From Corynebacterium terpenotabidum Y-11 (GTDB taxonomy: Bacteria; Actinomycetota; Actinomycetes; Mycobacteriales; Mycobacteriaceae), in the NCBI RefSeq assembly GCF_000418365.1, contig NC_021663.1, forward strand, positions 620,001 to 684,000: 64,000 bases of DNA, given 5' to 3'. This document shows positions 29,542 to 39,098 of this stretch, piece after piece. Positions within the stretch are counted from its first letter, which is position 1. Each line of letters begins with the position of its first letter. The position numbers were made by a program, and so were the translations under genes. The notes below the pieces were generated by a model that was not told where the DNA came from, ran no database searches, and saw only the letters and a list, made by a program, of their open reading frames with translations.

Positions 29542-31902
29542 TCAGTGCACCGGCGTGGCGACCCAGGCGATGCGGTGCGGCTGGATCCGCAGCGACACCC
29601 CCTCGGACTCGGTGACGCCCACGATCGACACCGGGCTCATCGTCACCACCGAGATCCACTCCTGCACCGCCGTCCCGTCGGCGTCGACGTAACTGATCTC
29701 CACCTGGGTCCCGCGGTCGTAGGCGGCACGCAGTGCGGTCATGATGGTCCGCGGGTCACGCACGGTCGTGGTCTCCAAGTCACCGGGGTGCGCATCGGTA
29801 CCGGAGCCACCGGTCACGCCGTCGTCCTCCATCTGCCGGGACCGTCGGAATCCCTCGACGGCGGCCTCCAACCGGGCCTCGACCTCGTCCCGGGTGGCGC
29901 GGGTGTGCACCGGATCCGGGACGAGCGACAGCAGTGGTCCGTGCGCGGTGACGGTCGCGTCCCCGTCGACGCTGACATGCACACCGGCGTCCTCCAGGAC
30001 GTCGACGACGTGGGAGAGCTGGGTACGACTCACCGCGACGGTCGGCGCGATGCGGCGGAGTCCGGCGGTCCGGGCGTCCGTGTCCGACAGGGACGCCAGA
30101 GCGGCGTCCAAGATCGCGGGATCCTCGACGGTGAGGACGGTGGACGCGATGGCCGCGGTCAGTACACCACTGCTGCGGAAGGTGTCGCGGATGAGGTACT
30201 CGAGGCCCTGCGGCAGCTCGGGCGCCATGCCGGTGAGGAACGCGCGGACCTGGTCGGCGGTGTCCCCGGCCGCGGCGGCGCGACGCAGCGACTCCGGCGA
30301 GATCCGCCACACACTCGCCATCCCGGCCGACTCCTGGTCGGCGATCCGTCGCAGCATCGCCTCATCCGCCGGGGCCAGTAGCCCGGGGGCCAGCACGGTG
30401 AGGTCGGCCTGGATAATGAGCATCTGCACCGGGGCGGGCAGGACCATGGTCAGGGCGCCGGTGAGCTCGTCGAGGTCGGTGGCGGATGCCGCCGCGACCG
30501 CCGCGGTGGTCGGGCGTCCACCCGCCCGCAGTCCGAGCACCTCCGCTTCGGTGAGGACGCCGGCCAGGGCGTCCACCCCGGTCCGGGCGGCCAGTGCGGG
30601 CCGCAGCCGCCACAGCTGGACCCCGGGGTCCGTGGCCCCGTCGCAGGTTGTCACCAGCGCGGCGGCCAGGGTGCGGAGATCAGCGACTCGAGGGTCGTCG
30701 AGGGAGCTCTCCAACAGGTGGGCGCCGGTGGCTACCGCGGCCCACGGGGCGTGGGGGCTCTGCGCCCACCCGGACAGCAGCAACGCCCACCGACGGTCGG
30801 TCCCGGCCGCGAGGTAGGACGCACCGCGGTCGGTCACCCCCCACACGTCACCGTCGGATCCGGCGTGGTAGATCTCCGGTGCCGGGACCGGCAGCCCGGT
30901 GGCGACGAGGTCGGCGTGCCGGCACAGCAGCAGCGTCTCCGTGATCTCGTCGGTGGACGCCCCGGTGGCCTTGGCGAGCCGGGAGATCTCCCGGACTCCG
31001 ACCCCGCCACCGTTCAGTGGGCGCAGCGGCGATGTCCCCAGCACGGAGAGGAGATCGGTGACCCGTCGCAGGATCTCAATGACGCGGGCCACTCCGGCAC
31101 CGTCGGTCCGGTCGTCGGTGGGGACCGGGGTCGGGGTGGTGAAGTCGCCGCCGGGATTCGGGGTGACGCGGTCGGCGATGACCGCGCCGACCCGGGGAGA
31201 GAGCCGGGCGGTCTCCGCGTCTACCCGGTCCAACAGCCCGGCGCCGATCATCCGGGACAGTGGCCGGTCCGGGTCGTCGAGGGAGGCGGAGTGGCCGATA
31301 CCGCCGGCGGTGGCCAGGGTGTCGAGCAGTCGCCGTTGCCGGTCCGGGAGATCGGCGAGGACGCCGGGAAGGTCAGTGGTGGCCACCGGGCAGCGGTAGC
31401 CGTCGACCAGCACCCAGGGCAGGTCCGTGGTGCCGGCGAAGAGGTTCTGCAGGTGGTCTGGGACAGCGACGGGGAACAGGTCGGCGGCGTCCACCGATCC
31501 TGCGGTGTCGTGGTCGATCCGCAGGCCGGGTCCGTAGACGAGTGCGTACCCGGCCAGTGTGGTGAGGATGCCGGGGAGTGCTGCGGGCAGTGGACGCCGG
31601 TCGGCGGGAGTTCCGGCGATATCGCAGAGCGTGGTGAGTGCGGTGGTGAGCTCTTCGGCGTCGACCGGGGTGCGGGCGGCGCCGGCGTGGACCAGGCCGT
31701 GGAGGACGGCGAGGGCGGCCGCGTCGAGGGAGCGCAGTGCAGCGACGTCCGCGACGGGTCCCATCGACCCGGCGGCGCGGCCGAGGAGACCGTCGTGGAA
31801 GGCGCGGAGCCGCCAGAGCAGGTCGACGAGGGTGCGGTCGTCATGGGCGGTGAGCCAGTCGCCGTAGGACGGGAACTGGAGCGAGGGGAGAGCGTCGGGC
31901 AT
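29542..31902 (-). CDS. helicase-associated protein (Rv0862c-like; XPB/Ssl2-like N-terminal domain)
   Basis: 786 aa. No Walker motifs. Seen: a helical repeat region with winged-helix-like segments, VREISRLAKATGASTDEITETL, LLIIQADLTVLAPGLL (the conserved core of the helicase C-terminal/Ssl2-N-like domain), RIADQESAGMASVWRIS, and a C-terminal beta-rich piece similar to WYL-type domains (VEISYVDADGTAVQEWIS, SLRIQPHRIAWV). The family is always next to the XPB-like helicase in mycobacteria and relatives, so the two probably act together in repair; the biochemical role is unknown. The start ATG 31902 has -10 TAAAAT 10 nt upstream, giving a leader of only a few bases. Confidence 0.82.
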   Translation of the reverse strand: MPDALPSLQFPSYGDWLTAHDDRTLVDLLWRLRAFHDGLLGRAAGSMGPVADVAALRSLDAAALAVLHGLVHAGAARTPVDAEELTTALTTLCDIAGTPADRRPLPAALPGILTTLAGYALVYGPGLRIDHDTAGSVDAADLFPVAVPDHLQNLFAGTTDLPWVLVDGYRCPVATTDLPGVLADLPDRQRRLLDTLATAGGIGHSASLDDPDRPLSRMIGAGLLDRVDAETARLSPRVGAVIADRVTPNPGGDFTTPTPVPTDDRTDGAGVARVIEILRRVTDLLSVLGTSPLRPLNGGGVGVREISRLAKATGASTDEITETLLLCRHADLVATGLPVPAPEIYHAGSDGDVWGVTDRGASYLAAGTDRRWALLLSGWAQSPHAPWAAVATGAHLLESSLDDPRVADLRTLAAALVTTCDGATDPGVQLWRLRPALAARTGVDALAGVLTEAEVLGLRAGGRPTTAAVAAASATDLDELTGALTMVLPAPVQMLIIQADLTVLAPGLLAPADEAMLRRIADQESAGMASVWRISPESLRRAAAAGDTADQVRAFLTGMAPELPQGLEYLIRDTFRSSGVLTAAIASTVLTVEDPAILDAALASLSDTDARTAGLRRIAPTVAVSRTQLSHVVDVLEDAGVHVSVDGDATVTAHGPLLSLVPDPVHTRATRDEVEARLEAAVEGFRRSRQMEDDGVTGGSGTDAHPGDLETTTVRDPRTIMTALRAAYDRGTQVEISYVDADGTAVQEWISVVTMSPVSIVGVTESEGVSLRIQPHRIAWVATPVH

Positions 31903-32005
31903 GGTCCGGACGATTTTACCCTCACCCGGCGGCGCCGGGGGTGGGAGGTGGACCGGGGTGCGTCGCAGGTATTGCGCCAGCGCCCTGGTATGGAATGATG
32001 GGAGC

Positions 32006-32197
32006 ATGGCTGATGATAAGAAGCGTTACGTTGATCCGGGCTGGCCGAAGGATGTCCCCGAGGGGCACCACGCCGTCACCGAACTCATTGCCGCCGATGC
32101 CGGTGCGCTGAGCCCCTACGGGGACCTGGAGTTCCCGGTCCCCGCCGAGACCCTGCACTACGTGCACCCGTTCACCGTCATCAACGGCGCCTCGTAG
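32006..32197 (+). CDS. small conserved protein (Rv0863-like)
   Basis: 63 aa: an N-terminal charged stretch, a central VPEGHHAVTELIAADAGALSPYGDLEF and a C-terminal LHYVHPFTVINGAS. No membrane segment or cysteine. I know it only as a short conserved gene divergent from the Rv0862c-type gene in related genomes; function unknown. The upstream AATGAT (31994-31999) ends 6 nt before ATG, so it may be leaderless; an in-frame extension upstream would cross that promoter. Confidence 0.65.
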   Translation: MADDKKRYVDPGWPKDVPEGHHAVTELIAADAGALSPYGDLEFPVPAETLHYVHPFTVINGAS

Positions 32198-32211
32198 CGG
32201 TTCCGCGCGCG

Positions 32212-32262
32212 GACAGCGCCCCACGTACCCGGCTTTCGGAAGCGGGTACGTGGGGCGCTGTC
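32212..32262. terminator. bidirectional hairpin terminator
   Basis: A perfect 20-bp stem with an 11-nt loop, 14 nt after the small gene's stop, followed by TCGTCGTCT. It separates two convergent transcripts, the small gene (+) and rpf (-). Confidence 0.85.
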
Positions 32263-32388
32263 GTCGTCTGTGCGGACTGTGGGGTGCACAGTCCGCAGTG
32301 CGGGCCACCGGGGAGCGGGGAAGTGCCTCTCCGGTGACCCGCACCGCGCCGCCGACCGTGTGGCCGGCGTCAGGGGGACCGTCTGGAA

Positions 32389-33145
<757 letters not shown>

Positions 33146-33289
33146 AATCTGACCGCACTTTCCGGGGTTTTCGGGGCGCGAGACCGTTCTGAGACCTTTT
33201 CGGTGGTGGGCGGCGTCGGGCCGTCCGGCGGCGGCGGAATCTGGAAGAGTGCCTGTTCAGAGCACCTGTTATCATTCCGTGCTCATGTT

Positions 33290-33305
33290 GTGACCAAATC
33301 GTGAC
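33290..33305 (+). promoter_or_regulatory. double GTGAC array, 11-bp period
   Basis: GTGACCAAATCGTGAC: two direct repeats with the same 11-bp period as the rpf array but on the opposite strand, so facing the cold-shock gene. Confidence 0.4.
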
Positions 33306-33325
33306 CTTGCAGGAGGGGCGATCAG

Positions 33326-33341
33326 TGTGACGTTCGTCACA
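33326..33341. promoter_or_regulatory. GlxR (cAMP receptor) binding site
   Basis: TGTGA-CGTTCG-TCACA is a perfect match to the corynebacterial GlxR/CRP consensus TGTGA-N6-TCACA. It is 109 bp before the cold-shock gene and about 350 bp before rpf. GlxR control of rpf genes is published for C. glutamicum. Confidence 0.7.
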
Positions 33342-33449
33342 ATTGGCCGAGGATGGGACTGCTGTTTCCCCTGTGACTGTTGCTAGAGTGAGCTCTTCCC
33401 CGCTGACCGCGGGGACGGGAGTATCAGCTGCAATGACACAGGAGGATCC

Positions 33450-33839
33450 ATGCCTACCGGCAAGGTCAAGTGGTTCGACACCGACAAGGGATTCGGTTTC
33501 GTCTCGAACCCCGGACAGGATGACGTCTACGTGGGACGCCAGGTACTGCCCGAGGGCGTCTCAGAGCTTGTCCCCGGCCAGCGCATCGAATACGACGTTG
33601 CCTCGGGCCTGCGCGGGAAGGCCCCCGAGGCACTGCGCATCACCGTGCTCGACCAGGGGCCCCGTCGCGCCGCCCACCGCTACCCGCCGGAGAAACTGCA
33701 CGGTCTCGTCCAGGACACGGTCTCCCTGCTGGAGACCCGCGTCCAACCCGCCCTGGAATCCGGTCGCCGTCCCGGACGCAAGGAAGGCCACCAGATCGCC
33801 GAGATCCTGCGGACCATCGCCCGCGAACTCGACGCCTGA
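33450..33839 (+). CDS. cold-shock domain protein with C-terminal extension
   Basis: 129 aa. Residues 1-65 form a cold-shock domain with RNP1-like KGFGFVSN and an RNP2-like VYVGRQ (the usual F/H positions partly replaced). Residues 66-129 are a basic, helical extension (ETRVQPALESGRRPGRKEGHQIAEI). The extended form corresponds to M. tuberculosis Rv0871 (CspB). It binds single-stranded nucleic acid in the cytosol. AGGAGG lies 6 nt before ATG, so unlike many neighbours it has a standard leader. A GlxR box and GTGAC repeats lie upstream. Confidence 0.9.
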   Translation: MPTGKVKWFDTDKGFGFVSNPGQDDVYVGRQVLPEGVSELVPGQRIEYDVASGLRGKAPEALRITVLDQGPRRAAHRYPPEKLHGLVQDTVSLLETRVQPALESGRRPGRKEGHQIAEILRTIARELDA

Positions 33840-33867
33840 GCCACGACCGGGGGCAGGGGGACAGGGC

Positions 33868-34458
33868 CTAGGCGAGGTCCTCAGGGGAGATCGACCAGAC
33901 CGCGGCCACCGGTTCCTCCTCCTCGCCAGAGCTGTCGATGAGGAGGGACTGGATCTCCACCACGGTCAGTCGCGGGTGGTTTCCGTCCTCGTCCTCCAAC
34001 TCTGAGGATCCCTGCAGGGTGATCTCCGTCATCTCGTTGGCGGTATAGGTGTTCTCGGTGTTCGCCGCCGGATCGTCGAAGATCTGGACGAGGTTCCAGT
34101 CATGGTTGTAGATCTCGGAGGGGAGCCTGAGGGTGATCTCCCCGTCCGACGGGAAATCGACGAGGGAGGATGCGTCACCGGCACAGTCGGCGTCATCGAA
34201 GGAACACACCGAGTACGGGGCCAGCTCCACCTCGCCGTCGGCGGTGACCACGGTGACCCGCAGGTCCTGCGGGGCGGTCTGTCCGCGGGAGTCCTGCCAT
34301 TTCTGGTACCCCAGCACGATCCCCGCCACCGCGACCACCAGGACCACGATGCCGAGGAAGGTGAACAGCTGGGTACGTTGGGCGGCTTTGCGCCGCTGTT
34401 TTTTCGTACTCGCCTTCGCGGCTGTTGCGGTGGTCGCCTCGGCGTGCTCGTCGGACAT
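33868..34458 (-). CDS. DUF2771-type membrane-anchored exported protein
   Basis: 196 aa. A basic N-terminal tail (KKQRRKAAQRTQ) precedes one membrane segment at about 33-50 (LFTFLGIVVLVVAVAGIVLG), then an extracytoplasmic domain of about 140 residues with two cysteines close together (SVCSFDDADC), possibly a disulfide. The position between csp and an MFS gene matches Rv0875c-type DUF2771 proteins. Function unknown. The start ATG 34458 leaves 22 nt after the MFS stop. The in-frame extension to 34530 overlaps the MFS gene and lacks a ribosome-binding site. Confidence 0.7.
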   Translation of the reverse strand: MSDEHAEATTATAAKASTKKQRRKAAQRTQLFTFLGIVVLVVAVAGIVLGYQKWQDSRGQTAPQDLRVTVVTADGEVELAPYSVCSFDDADCAGDASSLVDFPSDGEITLRLPSEIYNHDWNLVQIFDDPAANTENTYTANEMTEITLQGSSELEDEDGNHPRLTVVEIQSLLIDSSGEEEEPVAAVWSISPEDLA

Positions 34459-34480
34459 GTGGCCTGCTTTCCCGTACCGG

Positions 34481-35875
34481 TCAGGAGCGTGACCGGGCGC
34501 GGCCGATGAGGGAACCCACACCGACACCACGCGACGCCGCGATCACATTGACGAAGAACACTGTACCGGTGGCAGCTAGGACAGCCATACCCACGGTGAG
34601 CTCGGTCGGCAGCAGCAGCCCCAGTGTTCCGCCGAACACCCAGGACAGCTGCAGGGTCGTCTCCGAGAGACCGAAGGCGGACGCCTGCGCCGCCGGGTCC
34701 AGGTTCTCCTGGATGGTGGCATCCAGACAGGACTTCGAGATCGCGCTGCCCAGGGACAGCACCAGAGTCGCCACCGCCGCCGTCGGCACCCCATCGAACA
34801 CCGCGGCCACCACGACCGCGGACAGTGACGCGACAGCCAGCATGATCACCGTGGTCCTCGGTCGGGGGAACCGGACCCGTGACCCCACGGCGTTGCCCAG
34901 GAAGGTACCCACACCGCCGGCGGCACCGACCACACCGAGCAGCGCCAGCTGCTCGGTCCCCGACAGGTGGTCGGAGGACTTCGCCACGAAAGCGACATAG
35001 ATGGTCATGAACCCGGTCCCCAGTCGCTGCAGCGACGTTCCCCACATCGCCGTGCGGGTCGCGTCCGGAAAGCGGACGGTCATCGACCGTCGCCACTGTC
35101 CCATGAACGACGGCGGTGCGGCCGGGACCGCCATCGGACGGGTGCCTGCGGTCGCCGGCATCACCTCGGTCGGCGCGTCCTCCGGGGCGAAGGGATCGGC
35201 GAAGATCTCGTCACCCCGGCTCTCCGCGGCGTCCGGGATCAGCCCGCACAGGTAGATCCCCGCCAGGGCGACGACCAGCAGCAGCCACAGGGCGGCCCGC
35301 GGGTCGAAGACGAAGGCCACTGCGGCGGCGAGCGCGCCGACCAGCGCGGAGCCACCGATGTGACCGGTGATCATCAACCGGGCGTTCGCCCGCACCAGGT
35401 CGAGCCCCTCGGGTGCCAGGCGAGGCGTCACCGAGGATTTCAGTACCCCGTAGGACTTCGACAGGACGAGCATCCCCAGCGCCGCCGGGTACAGCAGCCA
35501 GGAGTCGAAGTTCTGCAGCAGCACCGCCGCCAGCACCACCCGGGCGGCGAAGGTCAACGACATCGCGGTCCGGCGTCCGGTCCGGATTCCGTCGAGCAGT
35601 GGGCCGATCACCGGGGCAAGCACGGCGAACGGGGCGATTGTCACGAGCAGGTAGGCGGCGACCGACCCCTTGGATTCGCCGGTCGTCGCCGAGAAGAACA
35701 GGGTGCCGGCCAAGGAGACGGCGAGGACGGCGTCCACCGCGAAGTTGGCGATGGTGGCGTACATTAGGGCCGTCAGCCCGGACTCGCGGGCCCCGTCGGC
35801 CCCGAGCATGCCGTAAACCTTGGCGGTGAGCCGGTGGGCGAGACGGTTGGGCAATGGCCGGACGTCACTGCCCAC
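34481..35875 (-). CDS. MFS transporter (Rv0876c-like)
   Basis: 464 aa with 11-12 hydrophobic segments and a central cytoplasmic loop rich in Asp, Glu and Pro (about 205-245). Seen: the first-segment region LTALMYATIANFAVDAVLAVSL, the motif-A-like GPLLDGIRTGRRTAM between segments 2 and 3, and the second-half GVGTFLGNAVGSRVRF. The substrate is unknown. The GTG start overlaps the stop of the upstream lipoprotein gene by 11 nt, so the two are translationally coupled. The gene pair and the downstream DUF2771 gene form one minus-strand operon. Confidence 0.82.
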   Translation of the reverse strand: MGSDVRPLPNRLAHRLTAKVYGMLGADGARESGLTALMYATIANFAVDAVLAVSLAGTLFFSATTGESKGSVAAYLLVTIAPFAVLAPVIGPLLDGIRTGRRTAMSLTFAARVVLAAVLLQNFDSWLLYPAALGMLVLSKSYGVLKSSVTPRLAPEGLDLVRANARLMITGHIGGSALVGALAAAVAFVFDPRAALWLLLVVALAGIYLCGLIPDAAESRGDEIFADPFAPEDAPTEVMPATAGTRPMAVPAAPPSFMGQWRRSMTVRFPDATRTAMWGTSLQRLGTGFMTIYVAFVAKSSDHLSGTEQLALLGVVGAAGGVGTFLGNAVGSRVRFPRPRTTVIMLAVASLSAVVVAAVFDGVPTAAVATLVLSLGSAISKSCLDATIQENLDPAAQASAFGLSETTLQLSWVFGGTLGLLLPTELTVGMAVLAATGTVFFVNVIAASRGVGVGSLIGRARSRS

Positions 35876-36758
35876 CGATCTGCACCTCGTACATCGTGTC
35901 CCACAGCTTCCCGGACAAGAGGTAACGGTCGGTGCCGCTGGAGCCGCTGGTGTCGCTGGTGTCTGCAGCGCCACCGGTGTCCGGGAGCTTCGCGATACCG
36001 TTGAGGACATCCGCGCCAGGGCGTTCCCGGGCCGGGAGATCCAGTGAGGACGTGTCCAGCACGCCGGTGACCTCCCCGGTCGTCGGGTTGATCCGCAGGA
36101 TCCGGTCGGACTGCCACACGTTCGCCCACACCACCCCGTCGGAGCAGTCGAGTTCATTGAGCTGGTCGACCGGGGCGCCGTCGAGGGTGACGTCCACCGT
36201 CCCGGTCACGGCGAACGTCGAAGGGTCCCGGAACGTCAGCCGGTCCGACCCGTCGGACATCACCAGACGCTCACCGTTGGAGCACAGGCCCCACCCCTCA
36301 CCCTCGTAACTGACCCGTCCGGTCTCCTCGAGTGTGGTGGCGTCCCGCGAGACCGCGATACCGTTCTTCCAGGTCAACTGCCAGATGGTGTCCCCGACGC
36401 GGGTCGATCCCTCACCGAACAGCGCCGGGTCCAGGTCGGCGGAGACCGTCGGTTCCCCGCCGGTGATGGGCGTCCGATAGATCCGGGACCGGCCCTCCAA
36501 CCCGGTAGAGACCAGGAGATCACCGTCCGGCATCACCTCGAGCCCCTGCACAAAGGAGGTGGCGTCCGCCGGATGTTCAGCGACGACCTCCGCGGTCAGG
36601 ACAGTGGCCTCACCGATCTCCGCGTCCTCCCCGTCGGAGCATCCCGCCAGCACGATCGCCGACACGCCCACGACGGCCACGACGAGTCGGGCCGGGCGGC
36701 GGACGGGACGTCGCAAACGTCGCCGTGAACTGGACGGGTACGGGACCATGGGGTCCAT
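35865..36758 (-). CDS. glutamine cyclotransferase-type lipoprotein (glutaminyl-peptide cyclotransferase family)
   Basis: 297 aa. A lipoprotein signal (PARLVVAVVGVSAIVLAGC, lipobox LAGC) puts it on the outer face of the membrane. The mature part has the beta-propeller repeats of the glutamine cyclotransferase family (SFVQGLEVMPDGDLLVSTGLEG, WQLTWKNGIAVSRD, LNELDCSDGVVWANVWQSD, LNGIAKLPDT). Such enzymes turn N-terminal Gln into pyroglutamate; the catalytic Glu of the plant type lies in the QGLE segment. The window also encodes a 5-oxoproline-using operon, a possible but unproven link. The ATG has -10 CATTAT 6 nt upstream (leaderless), overlapping the divergent promoter. Confidence 0.75.
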   Translation of the reverse strand: MDPMVPYPSSSRRRLRRPVRRPARLVVAVVGVSAIVLAGCSDGEDAEIGEATVLTAEVVAEHPADATSFVQGLEVMPDGDLLVSTGLEGRSRIYRTPITGGEPTVSADLDPALFGEGSTRVGDTIWQLTWKNGIAVSRDATTLEETGRVSYEGEGWGLCSNGERLVMSDGSDRLTFRDPSTFAVTGTVDVTLDGAPVDQLNELDCSDGVVWANVWQSDRILRINPTTGEVTGVLDTSSLDLPARERPGADVLNGIAKLPDTGGAADTSDTSGSSGTDRYLLSGKLWDTMYEVQIGGQ

Positions 36759-36763
36759 GCTGC

Positions 36764-36770
36764 CATAATG
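36764..36770. promoter_or_regulatory. overlapping divergent -10 elements
   Basis: CATAATG reads CATAAT on the plus strand, 7 nt before GTG 36777. Its complement reads CATTAT on the minus strand, 6 nt before ATG 36758. Both genes would then be leaderless and compete for one 7-bp -10 site. Confidence 0.55.
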
Positions 36771-36776
36771 GACTCC

Positions 36777-37532
36777 GTGAGTAACCGACGACACGGGGGA
36801 AGACCGACACGCGACCGGCAGGGGGCCGTCCGTGGAGTGCTGCTGTCGGTACAGGGCATCGAAGCCGCCCGCGAGGCGGTCCTGGAGGTCGCCGGACGCG
36901 ACGGCGTGGGTGACCACCTCGGTGGATCCTCGACCAGTCCGGAGACCGCCGTGCACCGCTTCGCCTGCCGGGAACGCGGTTACCGTGGCTGGGAATGGAT
37001 CGCCGTCATCGCCTGTCCGCCGGGTGCGGACTACGTCACCGTCAACGAAGTGGCCCTCCACGCCGGTGACCGTGCCCTGGCGGCCCCAGCCTGGGTCCCC
37101 TATGAGGACCGGGTCCGCCCCGGCGACCTGCGCCCCGGTGACCAGCTGCCGCTGAAGGCCGATGACCCGCGGGTCATCGACGAGGACGACCTCGCCGACG
37201 ATGACGGGGTGCGGCGCAACCCCGGCACCCTGCGGACCCTCTCACCCGCCGGCTGGGACGCCGCGGTCCGACGCTGGTCCACCGGTGACACCGGACCGGA
37301 CGCGGACTTCGCCCGTCTGGCGGAACGACGCTGCGACTCCTGTGCCTTCTGGCTGCCGCTGCAGCGCCGTCGGCGCAGTGATGTGGGGGTGTGCGCCAAC
37401 GAGTTTTCCGCTGATGGCAGGGTCGTTGCCGCCGACTACGGGTGCGGGGCACATTCCGACACGCCTCGCGACGACGGGGAAGGTTCTGCGCGACGTACTG
37501 CCTGGGACGATGGCGGTCCCGAACGCTTCTGA
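36777..37532 (+). CDS. DUF3027-family protein
   Basis: 251 aa. Seen: an N-terminal helical part, a central HRFACRERGYRGWEWIAVIA core, VNEVALHAGDRALAAPAWVPY and LRPGDLRPGDQLPL, all typical of DUF3027. A C-terminal cluster of cysteines (CDSCAFW...GVCANE...DYGCGAH) could bind zinc. Function unknown; it resembles the Rv0877-region protein of mycobacteria. The start is GTG 36777 (leaderless -10 at 7 nt); an in-frame ATG at 36768 overlaps the -10 itself. No membrane segment. Confidence 0.8.
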   Translation: MSNRRHGGRPTRDRQGAVRGVLLSVQGIEAAREAVLEVAGRDGVGDHLGGSSTSPETAVHRFACRERGYRGWEWIAVIACPPGADYVTVNEVALHAGDRALAAPAWVPYEDRVRPGDLRPGDQLPLKADDPRVIDEDDLADDDGVRRNPGTLRTLSPAGWDAAVRRWSTGDTGPDADFARLAERRCDSCAFWLPLQRRRRSDVGVCANEFSADGRVVAADYGCGAHSDTPRDDGEGSARRTAWDDGGPERF

Positions 37533-37617
37533 ACGTCGTTCCTGTTGCCGAGTTGGTGGGATGGGGAGACACTAGGACAGCTTGACCTACGTTTCCCGAG
37601 CTGAAAGCGATACCTCC

Positions 37618-39084
37618 ATGGCATCTACGACCGAAACACCCGAGCAGGTGACAGGCTCCCCGCAAGGGTCCTTCCTCGACCGCTACTTCCACATCACTGA
37701 ACGCGGATCCAGCATCAGCACCGAGATCCGGGGTGGTGTGGTCACGTTCTTCGCGATGGCCTACATCATCCTGCTCAACCCGCTGATCCTCGGCACCGTC
37801 CCCGACCACACCGGCAAGGAACTCGGGATCTCCCCGGTGGCCGCGGTCACCGCCCTCGCCGCCGGTGTGATGACCATCGCCTTCGGTATCTTCGCGAAGT
37901 ACCCCTTCGGTATCGCCGCCGGTCTGGGCATCAACACCCTCGTTGCCGTCACCTTCGTCTCCTCGGAAGGGCTGACCTGGCCGGAGGCGATGGGCCTGGT
38001 CGTCATCGACGGCATCATCATCGTCCTGCTGGCAGTCTCCGGTTTCCGGGAAGCCGTTTTCCACGCCATCCCCGCGTCCCTGAAGTCCGCGATCACCGTC
38101 GGTATCGGCCTGTTCATCGCCTTTGTCGGTGTGGTGGACGCTGGCTTCGTCACTCGCGTCCCCGATGCGGCGAACACCTCCGTCCCGGTCGGCTTCGGCA
38201 TCGACGGCTCCGTCGCCAGCTGGTCCGGTGTGGTCTTCGTCGTCGGTCTGATCCTCTGTGGCGTCCTCGCCGCCCGCAAGATCCGCGGTGGCCTGTTCAT
38301 CGGCATCGTCGCTACCACGGTTTTCGCCGTCATCGTTCAGGCGATCGCCGGGGATCCCGACGACTCCCCCTCCACCGGCTGGCACATGGCCGTCCCGAAG
38401 CTGCCGGATTCTCTTGGCGGCATCCCCGACCTGCAGCTGCTCGGTGAGGTCGACCTCTTCGGCGCCTTCGCCCGCGTAGGATTCCTTTCCGCTTGCCTGC
38501 TGATCTTCACCCTCGTGCTGTCCAACTTCTTCGACGCCATGGGCACCATGACCGGCCTGGGCAAGCAGGCAGGCCTGGCGAACGAGGACGGCGTCCTGCC
38601 GAACATGCGCACCGCGCTGATCGTTGAGGGCACCGGCGCCATCGTCGGCGGTGCGGCATCGGCGTCCTCCAACACCGTCTTCGTCGACTCCGCCGCCGGT
38701 ATCGGTGATGGTGCGCGCACCGGTCTGGCGAATGTCGTCACCGGTCTCATCTTCATCGCCGCGATGTTCCTCACCCCGCTGTACGAGGTCGTGCCGGTCG
38801 AGGCTGCCGCGCCGGTGCTTGTCATCGTCGGTGCGATGATGATGGGACAGGTCAAGGACATCGACTTCGGCAATCTCACCGTCGGCCTGCCGGCCTTCCT
38901 CACCATCGTGATGATGCCGTTCAGCTACTCCATCGCCAACGGTATCGGTATCGGCTTCGTCGCCTTTGTCGTGCTCAACGTGGGTGTCGGCAACTGGCGG
39001 AAGATCCACCCGCTGATGTACCTGGTGGCGGTTCTCTTCGCTGTCTACTTCGGCATGGACCCGATCAAGGACGCCATCGGCTGA
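37618..39084 (+). CDS. NCS2-family purine/pyrimidine permease (AzgA/PbuG type)
   Basis: 488 aa with 12-14 membrane segments. Seen: YFHITERGSSISTEIRGGVVTFFAMAYI cut by the signature TFFAMAYIILLNP, AGLGINTLVAV, SNFFDAMGTMTGLGKQAGL and ASSNTVFVDSAAGIGDGART. These match the guanine/hypoxanthine/adenine proton symporters of the NCS2 family; the exact base is not determined. The start is taken at ATG 37618; a TTG at 37582 is in frame but lies 3 nt after a TAGGAC -10 candidate, so it would not be transcribed with a leader. It may be cotranscribed with the next gene, although that one has its own -10. Confidence 0.87.
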   Translation: MASTTETPEQVTGSPQGSFLDRYFHITERGSSISTEIRGGVVTFFAMAYIILLNPLILGTVPDHTGKELGISPVAAVTALAAGVMTIAFGIFAKYPFGIAAGLGINTLVAVTFVSSEGLTWPEAMGLVVIDGIIIVLLAVSGFREAVFHAIPASLKSAITVGIGLFIAFVGVVDAGFVTRVPDAANTSVPVGFGIDGSVASWSGVVFVVGLILCGVLAARKIRGGLFIGIVATTVFAVIVQAIAGDPDDSPSTGWHMAVPKLPDSLGGIPDLQLLGEVDLFGAFARVGFLSACLLIFTLVLSNFFDAMGTMTGLGKQAGLANEDGVLPNMRTALIVEGTGAIVGGAASASSNTVFVDSAAGIGDGARTGLANVVTGLIFIAAMFLTPLYEVVPVEAAAPVLVIVGAMMMGQVKDIDFGNLTVGLPAFLTIVMMPFSYSIANGIGIGFVAFVVLNVGVGNWRKIHPLMYLVAVLFAVYFGMDPIKDAIG

Positions 39085-39098
39085 GTAGGCTGATCGGG

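Noticed and set aside
27579..29615. 678-codon open frame opposite the XPB helicase
   Set aside because: The minus strand has all helicase motifs in frame; the plus frame has none and is a codon-position shadow.
37582..37617. TTG start for the NCS2 permease
   Set aside because: It lies 3 nt after a -10 candidate, where neither a leader nor a leaderless start would fit; ATG 37618 gives a normal N-terminus.
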